The position numbers and the translations under genes were made by a program. The notes under the pieces were generated by a model, which searched no databases, was not told where the DNA came from, and was given only the letters and a program-made list of their open reading frames with translations. Of a stretch of DNA of 64,000 nucleotides, positions 31,682-42,900 are shown piece after piece (the first letter of the stretch is position 1; each line of letters starts with the position of its first letter). Origin of the DNA: Echria macrotheca (taxonomy: Eukaryota; Ascomycota; Sordariomycetes; Sordariales; Schizotheciaceae); NCBI GenBank assembly GCA_030411725.1, contig MU839829.1, positions 372,001-436,000 on the forward strand, read 5' to 3'.

Positions 31682-32426
31682 TGTGAATATGTCAAAAAGC
31701 CACGCTGCAAACCAAAAAACCTGGGCAAGCAAGAAAAACAGAAACAAAACAGAGAAAATTGAGGTATTTTGATGATGACGATGATTCTAGGTACGAACCC
31801 AAATTTCCGGACAGAAAGGAATTGAAGGGAAAAAGATAAAAAAGGTGGTGAGTGACATCGGCTTTATTTTCCGGTATCTTGGGAACGCGGCATCTCAGGC
31901 GGCATCATCCTCCCCTGATGAAGAACCCCCCATCCGCCTGGCGAATGCACGGCCGAGCAGGGGTTCTTTTTCCAGTCTGGCCTTTTCCCTTTGGTGCACC
32001 GGCCAACAGCCAACCACCAGCCCGCCATCGGCAGTTGGTTGTCACTCCGTTTTCGGCTCTAACAACTGCAGCCCGTCTCCACTCCGCATGCGCTGCCCAG
32101 AGTTGCTTGGCCCCAACTCTCGGGAGAAGAAGCGCGCAGAAACACCAATAAGGGGCGACCGTCGATAAGGGGTGGCAGTAAATAACTAGCGGAATCATCG
32201 TTCCATTGCTGCTCTCAAGAATCAAGTATCTGTCTTGTCTACTCCATGCTTCGCTGATGCTCTATGAATCGCTATCTCCTAGAATACCCTGGTAGACTCT
32301 GTGGTATGCGCTGTTGTTCCCAATCCAAAACCCATAGCGCTCACCATCCGTATCGAAGCCGAGTTCCTCAAAACTGCACCCAAATCCCCGCTGCACACCC
32401 ACCATTGAACCGCCTGTCCCAACCAG
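31682..32426. other. intergenic, no gene seen
   Basis: This 0.75-kb spacer is upstream of the CoA ligase and downstream of the HET gene, both minus. Short ORFs only; nothing recognised. Confidence 0.5.
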
Positions 32427-34379
32427 CTAGTACAGCGTCAACACCCTGATCTCGGGCCGATTTTCCTCCTTCAATCTCTCCCCAAACATGCAGCCGTCAA
32501 CGTAGGCCGAACCAACCACGGAATACTTGTCCTCGTTCCCTTTTCCCGGCCGCTGGCGAAGGGCGACGACCAACCGGCAGCCCGCTATGGCGCCGAGAAT
32601 GTCGCCCCTGTGGATCGCTGCAGGTCCGAGACCACAGTGATCAAGTTTGGTGGTGATGAGGCGGTTGCCGGTCAGCACGCCAAAGAAGTGCTCGAAGTGC
32701 TCGAAGTCCACATCAGACACCTTCAGCGACGCGAGGCTAGCGTCACGTTTCTTCAGGTCATGACTTCTTTTGTCGATCTTAACCAACCAACGCCATGCCG
32801 AAAGAATCTCGGCGGATTTCGGGATATATTTGTCCTCCATCTGAGTGATCATGTTGACGAGCCTCAGTTCGGCCTCCTCCCGGCTGCACCCGTTCTTGGT
32901 GACAAAGTAGCTCATGGCCGACTGGGTAAAGGATTCAAAGGTGATGGCTGCCGTCAGTCTTCCCGTTTCCTGGAAATTGCCGATTAGCTTCGCCGCTCGG
33001 GTTTCCAGCGGTGCGGTCTTGATCATGGCAACCGTGTCAAGGACCATCACCGACACCTCGAGGCCGCCATCGTCCCGAACAGCCAGCGCAGTATCAGGGG
33101 TGATAACCCAGTCGTCGCCGGCGGGGAAGTACCTGGTTGGGTTGCAGTGGTTTCGCATCAGCTTGGTCCCGGGGCTGGTCACATCTGGAACCCAGCTTGG
33201 TATCTCCCCCTTCTCCGTCTCGCAGAGGGGCCCGAACAACTCGAGGAAGCTAACGTGCCCCATATATGTCGACAGAATCCGGACGAGCCTGGATGATATC
33301 ACAGCCTTGTCGTCTGCGTCCTCGAGCTCCCTAAGCTCCTTGAGCAATGTCCAGACCCTCGTGTTCCCTTTATGCCGGACCAAAGATGCCTGTAGCAGGA
33401 TGTATAATGCCCTGATTCTGTCTTTGTAGCTTGGTGTATGTAGCGGCTGGATGTCCCGCAAAAGAACCCATGGTGAGACTCCAAGCCCTTTGTCCAGCAT
33501 CGTGCAGAGACAGGCGAGGCAGTCCGCAAGCTTGCTGTGACCGGTGGCCGTCATCAACGTGTTGTCGCCCGTGTTATTGACCAGCTCCTCGACTAGCGTT
33601 TCAGCAGCCTTGTTGAGGTAGGATAGTTGACTCCAGTAGTTTCCGCATAGTATCTTGCAGTGTCCGAGAGCCTTGTGAAGGTAATTTTTATCCCGATAAG
33701 GACGTCCTGCGAACAGCTCGCGAACATCGCCGAGGCCGTACGAAACATACGTGTCTAGTTGCTCCCAGTATGGCAATTCCAGCATCCGCCGGATCTCATT
33801 GCGGATTTCCTTGCGATAATGGCTGGCGTCTTGCCCTCGCAACGCCCTCAAAGTTTTGAAGGCCCTGTCGGTACCTTCGGTTGAAGATCCCAGCCAGGCC
33901 ACGAAAGCTGCGGCTCCCCCGATGATGGCTGCACTATTTTCGCGGTACCAAATTTGCTCATTGTTGCAGAGACGGTTGACACAAATCTCGGGTATGAAGA
34001 ATTTGCCAGGGACGGGCATTTTGGTCGAGGCGGCGAAAGCGCTGAGAGCACCATAAAGCATTGAAGATATGCTCAACAGCCACCGCGCCTGATGTTCTTT
34101 GGGATTGTCGTCGTCGTATCGGACAATGCAGTAAGCCTGATGGGGAGCTCCGTCTTCGACGTGGTACGATAGGAACGAGTAGCCCAGTTCTTTTGCTCTG
34201 GAGGCCGGATACGTGGTGAGACAACCGTACATGCTGGTGTTTTCAGGTGGATGGACATCCAGCTCCAGGAGTCGTATCTCGCCCTGCTCATGCTCAACGC
34301 CGTGGGATGTAGAAAGCGGATGCGAGTCATAGAAAGGCTGGATGGGGAAGCTCGTGTTGCTCTCATCTACGAGAACCAT
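32427..34379 (-). CDS. divergent heterokaryon-incompatibility (HET) domain protein, 650 aa
   Basis: Single exon. The frame is open up to an ATG at 34760, but HET proteins usually start shortly before the IRLLEL strand, so the ATG at 34377-34379 (MVLVDESNTSFP) is preferred. HET-like landmarks: GEIRLLELDVHPPENTSMYG, LGYSFLSYHVEDG where Y-E-A-L-S-Y-x-W-G is usual, FFIPEICVNRLCNNEQIWYR where W-I-D-A-I-C-I-N-Q is usual, and AAAFVAWLGSS where VLVWLG is usual. The C-terminal part (SWVPDVTSP, then YVDGCMFGE near the end) matches the general layout of HET proteins with C-terminal extensions. Several residues thought central to the HET fold are replaced, so it may be inactive or specialised. Cytosolic; a role in non-self recognition is inferred from the family. 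Confidence 0.72.
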   Translation of the reverse strand: MVLVDESNTSFPIQPFYDSHPLSTSHGVEHEQGEIRLLELDVHPPENTSMYGCLTTYPASRAKELGYSFLSYHVEDGAPHQAYCIVRYDDDNPKEHQARWLLSISSMLYGALSAFAASTKMPVPGKFFIPEICVNRLCNNEQIWYRENSAAIIGGAAAFVAWLGSSTEGTDRAFKTLRALRGQDASHYRKEIRNEIRRMLELPYWEQLDTYVSYGLGDVRELFAGRPYRDKNYLHKALGHCKILCGNYWSQLSYLNKAAETLVEELVNNTGDNTLMTATGHSKLADCLACLCTMLDKGLGVSPWVLLRDIQPLHTPSYKDRIRALYILLQASLVRHKGNTRVWTLLKELRELEDADDKAVISSRLVRILSTYMGHVSFLELFGPLCETEKGEIPSWVPDVTSPGTKLMRNHCNPTRYFPAGDDWVITPDTALAVRDDGGLEVSVMVLDTVAMIKTAPLETRAAKLIGNFQETGRLTAAITFESFTQSAMSYFVTKNGCSREEAELRLVNMITQMEDKYIPKSAEILSAWRWLVKIDKRSHDLKKRDASLASLKVSDVDFEHFEHFFGVLTGNRLITTKLDHCGLGPAAIHRGDILGAIAGCRLVVALRQRPGKGNEDKYSVVGSAYVDGCMFGERLKEENRPEIRVLTLY

Positions 34380-34988
34380 CTCTGCGATGTGACGTGTTGT
34401 CCACGAGTAGAGATGAAAAGGAATGCAGCAACAAGAGTTGTTCGATGGTTGATGTTGAATGAGCGGCGACCGAAGGCCCAGAGCTGTGGTTTCGGGGAGA
34501 ATAACGAAGAGAAGCCGGGAATCGCAAGCCAAAGCCAGAACAGTGGCCAGAGAAAAAGGCAGGAGAGAAAGTAAAGCATGTGCGATGGAGCTTTGGAGGT
34601 AAAGAAGGTGTTGCTTTGTGCTCTGTGTTGGTGGGAGGAGCTCTGCTAGCGCGTGGATCCGAGTTGAACCTTCCATTCGAGAGGTGCCTTGCCCTTCGGC
34701 GGTCAGATGAAACCAGATCATCGCACCTTCCACCTTCCAGCTCCCATCTGCTTGCCGCATCGTTCAATCCGGAAAGCATCATGATCACCACCACCACCAC
34801 CCCACCACACCACGCACTTGGCGTCGGACGAGGCAACGAGATCCCATCAATTCCCATGCGCCGTTTTGCTAGTCCCGAGCTGACGCCAGTGTAAAAACAG
34901 AGAGCCGCCTAGTAGCCGCCGATCCGGGTATCGAGTACGAATAAGAGACACGACAAACACCATCCTGCCCACATTGCCCCCTCCCAGG
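34380..34988. other. intergenic; possible N-terminal extension of the HET gene
   Basis: The minus-strand frame of the HET gene stays open to 34760, giving 127 extra residues with a hydrophobic stretch, but the sequence does not look like a protein domain. A CAC microsatellite (about 34790-34807) is present. No other gene is supported. Confidence 0.45.
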
Positions 34989-35755
34989 TCAGCCGACAAT
35001 CTCGGCAGTCTCCTCCATGACGCCCCGACGCCAGTCCTCAATCCTGCTCCGGTCAGCGTCCAAGCTTACACGGCGCGGGACAGCCTACCTCGACGAGATG
35101 GCGGCGGGAAGTCGAAGCAACGCAGCCTCGGCATCCGTCAGACGAAGCCAGTCATCCGTCTCCGCATCCAGTCTCTGCTTCAGGTGGTCGTATACGACCA
35201 GGTTGATTCCGAGGAGGTTCCGGACCTGGGTGTTGGCATGATCCAGCACCTTCCTGTTTATAGCCCAGCCGTCGCCTACGTTGCCCTCGACACCAACCCT
35301 GCTGCCCAGCACGAGATCCTCCAGCTCGGCGCCGATGTCCTCGAACCGCTCCAGCATTGTCTTGAGGCACCGGTATTCGTAGTCTCGCTCGCCAATCACC
35401 TTGGGTTGCCCTATCCGCGCGACGCTGCGATTCTCGGCGGCCATGACCAACATGCTAACGTTGAGATGGCAAGAAAAGTCCATGATCTCGACGGCCTGCG
35501 CGCATACGTCGTCGGTCTGGAGTCCGACGCTCGACCGCGCGAGATTCAAAAAGCGGATGATGCGCTCGCCCTCGTCGACGATCTGGTCGAGAATCTCGTC
35601 GGCCCCATGGATCTCGTCGCGGATGTGGAGGATGGATTCGATGTTGGAGACTGCGGCGTTGGTGACGCCCTCGAACCCGCTGTTTTCGAGCGTGGTCTGG
35701 ACGGCGACCTGTCAGCACCACCGTGGCTAGCGGGATGGGGGCTGATGAGTACCAT
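34989..35755 (-). CDS. hypothetical helical protein, about 225 aa, start uncertain
   Basis: Two exons are well supported: 35708-35089 and 35043-34989 (acceptor CTGACAG|GTC; donor AG|GTAGGC; last exon ends IEDWRRGVMEETAEIVG and TGA). The frame closes across the last intron. The protein is charged and helical (NIESILHIRDEIHGADEILD, NRKVLDHANTQVRNLLGINL), without signal peptide or TM segment. The start is unclear: an ATG at 35753-35755 lies immediately before a GTACTC donor and would join in frame over a 44-nt intron, making the first exon a lone ATG; a longer upstream exon may have been missed. I recognise no family; it resembles the helical segments of fungal HeLo-like or NLR-associated proteins in composition only. 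Confidence 0.5.
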
Positions 35756-37158
35756 GTTTGATGTCGATGCGTCGAGAGCACATGCGCGCCAGGGGGGGTC
35801 GGCCGAGGGAGTGCCCGGGAAGAATGGAGAACGAGGAGAGGGTCGGGGAGCGAGGTTGCCGGCAAGATTGCCGGGTTACTTATGATGTCAGCCCACTGGC
35901 GCTCTCTCCGGCTCGGCGAGCTGCCAACACGGATTTGGCAACGTGGCTTGCGTTCATGCGCTTTCTCAATCGGACACGGGACGCGCAGAATCTCGTGACC
36001 ACGACGCGAGAGTTGGTGCCGGCACTCGGGATTTGTACCCCGAACCCTGGTCGTCGCCTCCTTGGCCAGTCGATCTTTGCCATGGCAACAGCTGGGACCA
36101 CTCCGGCGGACACGACTGCCATCGTGGGCGTTTTGGTTCGATGCCGTCATGCACCACATCCACCATTCGAGCTAGCACCGGGGCACCGGCTCGCCGTCTT
36201 TTCTGGGCTGAGTTGCTCTTTCGACTACCGGCAACCTGTCGGCCACGACTTCTCCGTACCGTATACCCACGATCGCCGACCGCTACATTGTCAAGAGCAG
36301 CTACAAGCTCGCCGAGCCAACACTCGGTCCAGACCAAGCCCTCTACAACCTCGACACAACTCGAGCCTGACCATGCGGCAGCTCCGGACGGGGAAACCCA
36401 TCCCCGCCGACTCGGGTCGGCGCACAAGAGTTGAAGAGACATAGGAGATCCAGAGCATCGATGATGGAAACATTCCAACGGCCGAGGTGCAGGACTGGCC
36501 GCGAACATCGATGCTATCCGGGATCCTCGATAATGACCATGATCACATCGGAGGAGTGACAGCGGAGAAAGACGACCAATCAACGGGATGTGGTTCGGCC
36601 TACAACGTGCTGACACGTTTTGAGCCGCCGGAGCGCTTGCGGACGGCCGTGCATTCGACCCCGCACCGGTAGACACCCCGAGGCGAGCACTGGAGATATC
36701 TCGAATCCCGATGCTGTTGGTGGGGGGAGGGACGGGGGTCACATCCGTATGCACCTCGACTCGGTTCGAGCTGTTGGGTCCGCCTGTTGGCAGTGAGTGC
36801 GCGATTCAGACTGGACTCGAAAGAATATGATCAAAGTTGGGTAGGTATCCAATGGGCTCCATAGTGTGTGATAAGCCTCTACCCCTTTTCCGGTAAGAGC
36901 ATCCGTATTCGGTTTAAAGGCTATCGACGATTTAAACCGCTACCAAAGTTCGGCCATATACGGTTCGAATTAGCTTTACATGATACACATACCTTATTCA
37001 GCTACCTGCATGCTACTAATTACGGGCAGTCTTGTAGGTCACCAACCAAAACAGTGCAGATCTAGCAGATACCTCGTAGCGTGTACAGATACAAGAGCAC
37101 TATCTTTTGTCACGTACGAATCACAGACATGTGTCGAGAGAGTGTACATATGCAACAG

Positions 37159-37285
37159 ATCGCACGCCGGTTTCATCGGCCAATCAGCTTGTGAGCATCG
37201 GCTGCTTCGCTCACGCCGGCTTCAACTGTGGCTTGCTCGATGGGCGAATGGGAAGGACGGGAAAGACACACGCCGGTTTCAATGT
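37159..37285. repeat. three spaced copies of CACGCCGGYTTCA
   Basis: The 13-mer occurs at about 37163, 37212 and 37269 (the middle copy with C for T), spaced 49 and 57 bases. Between copies the sequence differs. Purpose unknown. Confidence 0.6.
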
Positions 37286-37467
37286 CTTGGCGGGTTGCCG
37301 GTTTGGGACGGGTTGGGTTGGGAACGAATCATACACCGCTCTCTTTCATGTGAGGGGTGGTTTGGTGCAGTAGTTGGATGTAAGGGAGTGGATTGGGATT
37401 GTTCTAGGTATGGTGTAGAATATTCTTTTTTTTCTTGTCGTAAGACAGGTGAGGGGAAGGTGAGTAA

Positions 37468-37540
37468 CAGGGGGTTGAATCCCCTGAAGCCTTTGGCGCT
37501 TCAGGGGGTTGTGGCCTCTAACCTTCTTCTCGGGGGGTTG
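37468..37540. repeat. GC-rich hairpin with flanking GGGGGTTG direct repeats
   Basis: A perfect 10-bp inverted repeat (CCCCTGAAGC at 37481-37490 and GCTTCAGGGG at 37498-37507, 7-nt loop) overlaps direct copies of CAGGGGGTTG at 37468-37477 and 37502-37511, with a close third copy (CGGGGGGTTG) at 37531-37540. It is not next to any gene I can support. Confidence 0.7.
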
Positions 37541-37671
37541 TGAGGGCCCGGGGGATTTGGTCCGACCACCCGGACTTCAACCAATTAAGTTTTTTATTCT
37601 TATTTTGTTTTGAAATTCCGGTGTTTGGTCTTTTTTTGGTAAAAAACGGAAGCCGAGCTGATGGGCACAAT

Positions 37672-37744
37672 GTGTCGATGCAATGGGGGAGTAGAAATCC
37701 CAAAGTATTGGTTGGCTCACAGCTAGCCTACCTTGCATCGACAC
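37672..37744. repeat. 12-bp perfect inverted repeat, 49-bp spacer
   Basis: GTGTCGATGCAA at 37672-37683 is mirrored by TTGCATCGACAC at 37733-37744. It could be the ends of a very small element or chance. No flanking target-site duplication was found by eye. Confidence 0.6.
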
Positions 37745-38639
37745 TTGGACCGCGCGGATATGCAATCGACCTGCCTGCTTCCGGAGCCCCGGCGGCGGAC
37801 CAACATGTTCAGGTAGAGACATGCTACTCTTTTAACCTACCTAGCAAAAGCGTGTCCATTTCCTGGGTGGTTTCTGCACTGCGGTGTGTGTGATGACATA
37901 CCCCATGGGTTGGAACAAATAGGGCCGATGCTTTTCGGGGTATATTCCCCCGGGGAAAGTTTTCCTCTCTGCGCGGCCTTTTTGGTAAGGCTTGTCGGTG
38001 GGACGCCACTGGGTGTGATGAACCGCTGAAGGAGAGATGTAGTGTGTGTTCTGTGTTGCTGGTCACATATTGCGTACACCTCGATGTTTCGTGGTGACGG
38101 TGGACGGGGGGTTGGCTTTTCTGGCCTTTTTACATTCGCAATTTCTTGAGTTTATTGTAGTTCTTTTTACACGGAATGGTGTTTTTTGCTGTTGACCCCC
38201 CAAATAGTTATCATACTTTTCCATTTGGAGTTTGCTGTCCCTTCTATCCTCCTGTTGTGGTTTCTGGAGAAGGGACAGTGTTGGTCGCCATGAAAGGGTG
38301 TCCGTATGATGAATCCCTAAAGCAAAAGAACAAAAGGTGATGCTTCCCCGCCGCCACGTCTGGTGGCACCGCGTCGTCTCATGCATGAAGATGCAGCTTG
38401 ACCACTTTGTCCCCGTTAATCTCGATCTCATCGGACCCGACGATCGTGGCTTGTTTTTTGTGGAGTCGAGGGTTCGTTCTGCTCTCGGCCGGTAAGGTCA
38501 AGCCCGGTTCGCGTCATGGTGTGTCTGTGTCTGCGCAGGCGGGTGGTGTCACTGGTGTAGATCATCCTTGAATGGGTTATCTGTTGCTGTATCATGCACT
38601 TACTGCTCTTATTCTTTAGCGCTCGATGTGTCTTGGGGG

Positions 38640-38820
38640 TGATGTCTGTCTCAGTCTTGGACCCTTATGGACCCTTGGGGCATATCGTCTGATCTGATCC
38701 CGGGTGATCTCTCATATCCCGTCTGATCGGGTTTGGTCTCGTCCAACCTGGTCTGATCTGTGTGTTTCTAGTCCGGTCTGGCCGGGCCTAGTCTTGGTCG
38801 TATCCGGATCTAGACTAGCT
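38640..38820. repeat. low-complexity GGTCTGATC-type tract
   Basis: Repeated variants of TCTGATC, GGTCTGATC, GGTCTCGTC and GGTCTGGCC follow each other over about 120-180 bases (for example around 38688-38700, 38721-38760, 38774-38790). Imperfect tandem structure; no coding. Confidence 0.55.
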
Positions 38821-39407
38821 AGAGAAAAGCGCATGATATAAAGTAGAAATATCCTTTGAGGACCTCGGGCTGTCATGGCTTGAGGTGTTGTGAACCGCCA
38901 ATAGGGTTATGGTCCTGGTCAGGGCTGTCAGGGGTGCATCCGTAGGGGGTACGTGTACAAGGGGAGTGCCTAGTTTCATCTCGGAATGTCGCCCTTTTGT
39001 TCTCATGTACAGCATTTTGCGTTGCAAAGGGAAGACATTTGACTGCTGTCAAATAGTCTGCAACCTGAAAGGCCAGCTACCTTCTATCCCAAGTTTAACA
39101 AAAACCTCGGCTGGGAAGAGCGGTCAGAATATTTACGGACGGCGGAAAAGGCCCATCAAGTTTTCAGATAAGGGGAAGGGAAATTCCTTCTCCCAACGCC
39201 TACTGGACACCAACATTCATCCTCGTTACCGCAGAAGAAACGCCATCCAAGCAGCTTTCTAGCAAGCCTGTACCAGGATTTCATGGCGGATTCCGACGTC
39301 AATGTTGACACACTGGCAAAAAAATATCAATGTGAACCCCATTTGCGCCGTCTGGGGAGACGCGAGAAGAACCAAAAAAAAAGATGATAACCGCATCACA
39401 ATAGAAG

Positions 39408-39498
39408 TTCCCGTACCGGGGTTCGAACCCGGGCCGTCAGGGAATTTCAAGAGAAAACACTTGAAAACCTGATATCCTAACCACTAGACTATACGGGA
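39408..39498 (-). tRNA. tRNA-Glu (UUC anticodon) with 19-nt intron
   Basis: The 91-nt gene folds as a normal tRNA: acceptor arms TCCCGTA / TACGGGA with discriminator A, D arm GTCTAGTGGTTAGGA, anticodon stem TCAGG / CCTGA, T arm with GGTTCGAACCC. The anticodon TTC is at 39463-39465. A 19-nt intron (39443-39461) sits one base 3' of the anticodon, the canonical position. The intron segment CTTGAAA can pair with TTTCAAG spanning the anticodon, as in other tRNA introns. The mature tRNA is 72 nt before CCA. Identity elements fit fungal tRNA-Glu. Confidence 0.93.
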
Positions 39499-39935
39499 GT
39501 GGATCATGGCAACAGACCCTCTACATCATTAAAAGAAGGCCGGTGCAAGATATGATTACCTCATGGGGGTATATGTTACCTGCATACTGGCCTCTATTCA
39601 CAGGTTCTTGAAGGCATACGCAGTGAATCTAAGCCACATGTGCGCAGACTGGATGCGTGGGTAGCTAAAACCGAAGAAGCGAAACCCACACTAGTATTTG
39701 ATGTTTTGATGTAAACTTTCTAACCGTCAAAACACCACTCGTCCAAGACAACGTAGAACATCTCTTCAATCTATTTCACATGCAATATCCGTAATTACAG
39801 CCTCATTACCAAACCTCCTCCCAGCCCCTACACAACAACAATATCCCAAAAGATTATCTAGGTACCCAAAACGCCAAAAATGCCCGGCCATGCAACTCCA
39901 CCCGCCATGCAAAAAAAGACAACAAGATTACCAAT
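39499..39935. other. intergenic, no gene seen
   Basis: This 0.44-kb spacer runs from the 5' flank of the minus-strand tRNA to the glucan synthase stop. AT-richer than the neighbours. It should carry the glucan synthase terminator. Confidence 0.5.
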
Positions 39936-42900
39936 CTAAGGCTTCGCAACCTGCTCCTTCCTGAAAAACTTAAAGAACCCAATCGGCAACACCAACTGCA
40001 ACCCCAAGCACACCCAGAAAAACGGCATACTGATCCCCGGCATGATCCCCTCCGAGAAATCAGGAAACACCGGCCCCGGCATAATCTTGTTCGGCGCCGT
40101 TCCCCTCGCGAGAATTGTAAATCCCGCGCCGAGGACCTGCGCACCAATCAGCGTGGCGGCGACATGTTGCCGCGTGAGCGTGAGCAGCAGGACCATCCCG
40201 ATACCGACGCCCTGGATGTTGTCGAGCACGCCCAACCACAGCCACAGACAACGCGATACGATGGCCGAACCCACTGCCGAGCCAGCCCAAGGAAGGTAAA
40301 GTCCAATTCCGCTCGCACCCCAGAGCATCTGCGCCCAGCGTGGGGCGCCGAGACCGATGGCGAAGAGCGGCACGATCCAGGGGTGTGTCTTGGAAAGACG
40401 GGAGAACAGCGCCAACAACGCGATCCACACACCAATGAAGAAACCGAGCGAAAGTATCAGGGCCGCCCAGCCGGGAATGGCCTTGGAAGAGAACAAGAAC
40501 GACCAGCTCTGACCGTAGTTGGTCGTGAGCCAGTAATTCTGCACTGCAACGTAGAAGAAGAACCATGGTATGACGTGGCGGCGGAGGAGTGACTTGTAAA
40601 AGCTTGGGATAGCGTCCGGAGACTGGCGGTAGTAGTCTGGGAGACCGACGAAGGAAACAACCCCCAGTGCCCAGAGGACGATGGCGATGGGAACCGTGAT
40701 GACGAGGATCGTCGGCACTTTCCCGGCAATGTAGCCGCCATTAGGCATACCGGTGGGCGTCTGGGCGGTGATCAGGCTTCCCCAGAACCAAAGCGCAACG
40801 AGGTATAGTTGCTGGATGCCTTGGATCAGAGCGGCGCGGAAGATCCATGTCATGATGGGCGCACCTCCTACAATGTGTCAGTCAGCGAAACTCAAGAAAA
40901 CAAACGGAGACACGTACCTTCGTCGCCAAAGTTCATGGCAAAGAATAGTGCACCGCTCGAAGCGCCAGTCGCATACAGAGCCGACGCAGTTGTCTGAACA
41001 GGGCCACGAATATCCACCGACATGAACGGCGTGAGACCAAGAAGAAGAAAAGCCAGACCGTAAAAGAACCAGGGGATCGACAGCGAGTAGTGTGCGGAAA
41101 ACCGGCGGAAAAGCAGCCACCACATGGCGGACGTCACCGCATATGTGCCGGCGATGATGTACAGCTGCTTCTCCGTCTGACCAGCCTCACCAGCCAACAA
41201 CACGATCTGATACGAGTTCGCAGACAGGATCTGCCCGAGGGCGAGGATGAACGAGTAGACTGGCCAGTCGCCGACGCGAAGAGAGAGTAGTTTCTTGAGA
41301 CCGGTTGGCGGTCGGTACCCATCTCCGAGAAGAAACTCATCGTCGCGGCTAGATCCGATATGCTGGTCATCCTCCTCCTCTGAATGTCCGGCGCTGCTAA
41401 CGGTGACGACGCTTTGCGGTCGGGACCGTAATCTGCTTCTTCGGTCCAACAGACTTGGTGCTGGGCTTCTCTCCCGGCTCGGGTCGCGACTTCGACCGAG
41501 CTTGGCATCCCGGAACTCTTTTGCCCAGCGCTTCTCGCTCTCCTTGAGATAATCATCGATGCAGAGCTCCGTATCTGAGTTCTTGGCGTTCAACCCAGAG
41601 AGCTTCTCCTCAAAGGCCTGGTAGTACTCGCCGGTGCTGTCGGTGAAGAACGGATCTACCTTCTGCAGCTTGAAGTCGTGGCGGTCGCCAACGACATCGT
41701 TGACCGAAAGGCGCGAGCTCATTTGGTGTGGATTGAGGTAAATACCTCTGCCGCGGGGAGCGTCCATAGACAAACCGAATGGTAGTTGCCGAGACTCGGA
41801 TCCATCTGGCGACATCATTCGCATGGCGAGACTGTCAACACTCTGGCGATTATGGCTGTGATCGTTGGCGACGATGGTGAGGAGGCTTGACGACGAAGAG
41901 CGCGCAGAGTGGTTGGCGAACATCGGGTTAGGCCGCATGAGAGGCGGACTCGTCGCATCGCCGGCCATGGGCGAAATGGGTCGGGAAGGTGGCGTCAAGT
42001 TCCCGCCACTTTGCTCCCGGTCATGATAGGTCTCAGTAATGCGTGGAACTGAGATGCTAGATCTCCGAGAGTGGTCACCCGAGTGCAGCGGAGTCTCTGA
42101 TTCGCTTTCGTCGAAAGACGGTCGAGCGCTGTCAAAGTACGACGGGACAGCAAGACGAGAGCCGCTGCTAATCCGCTTGTGCTTGCTCGCTTCTCGGTGA
42201 TGGATCCGGATGGCCTCGCCTTGCAGTTTGTCGAGGTCTTCGACCCACTGAGCGACCGGGAAGCGTTGCTTGGCACTCCATGCCCTCATGCTTTGTCTGG
42301 TCTTCAACTTTGACTCGAGGGCACTGGTGATCGCTCCACGGAACTGGTGAAGGAGATGTTGCGGCGATGTGGATTCGACGGTGTACCAAAAGCCAGGCAT
42401 CTGTCCCAGGCCGCCAACGCGAGCGCCGACGCCGAGTGCTCCCTTGCGACCAAACTCGACCGCTACCAGCCCAAAAGGCTCGTCACGGGACGGAATGAGA
42501 GCGAATTCGGCACCGCTGAAGATGTACGGTGGAAGTGCCGTAAACTCAGGCTTGCTGTAGACGCGTTTGGGATAGCGTTCCATGAGCTTGGACAGCTTGA
42601 GAGCTGCAAATTTGCCGTACAGATCGATAACAGGCCCGATGCAGATGAGTTGGGTGTTGGGATACTTCTCCAGGATCGAGGGGAAAACATCGGCGATGAG
42701 GTCCACGCCTTTCTGTAGTGACCAACGGCCGACAAAGACAAACAATTCAGCCTCGGGGTTGACTTCGAGGCCGGCCCACTCCTGTGCCTGCCTCCTGAGA
42801 TCGCCGCGGTTGGCCTCAGCCTCTTGATCGACAACGACATCTTGTTCCTTGACCTCCTCGCCTCTTGTCCACTCGGCCGTGTCGCTTGGATCAGGGTTGG

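Larger units (their letters stand above)
35756..39407. other. gene-poor stretch, 3.65 kb, with small repeats
   Basis: No gene is supported. ORFs of 60-262 codons between 35.8 and 36.8 kb overlap on both strands in GC-rich sequence and none carries a motif. From about 36.8 kb the base composition is more AT-rich and contains the small repeats listed separately (37159-37285, 37468-37540, 37672-37744, 38640-38820). It ends at the tRNA-Glu gene. A decayed mobile element is possible but no transposase or reverse-transcriptase text was seen. Confidence 0.5.

Noticed and set aside
30461..31762. 433-codon plus-strand ORF opposite the CoA ligase
   Set aside because: Arg/Gly-rich composition without domains; produced by third-position GC bias of the real gene.
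34380..34760. N-terminal 127-residue extension of the HET protein
   Set aside because: Open frame, but low-quality protein text; HET proteins normally start near the preferred ATG.
35966..36754. 262-codon minus ORF
   Set aside because: Overlaps equally long frames on the other strand; no domain or splice link to the helical hypothetical.
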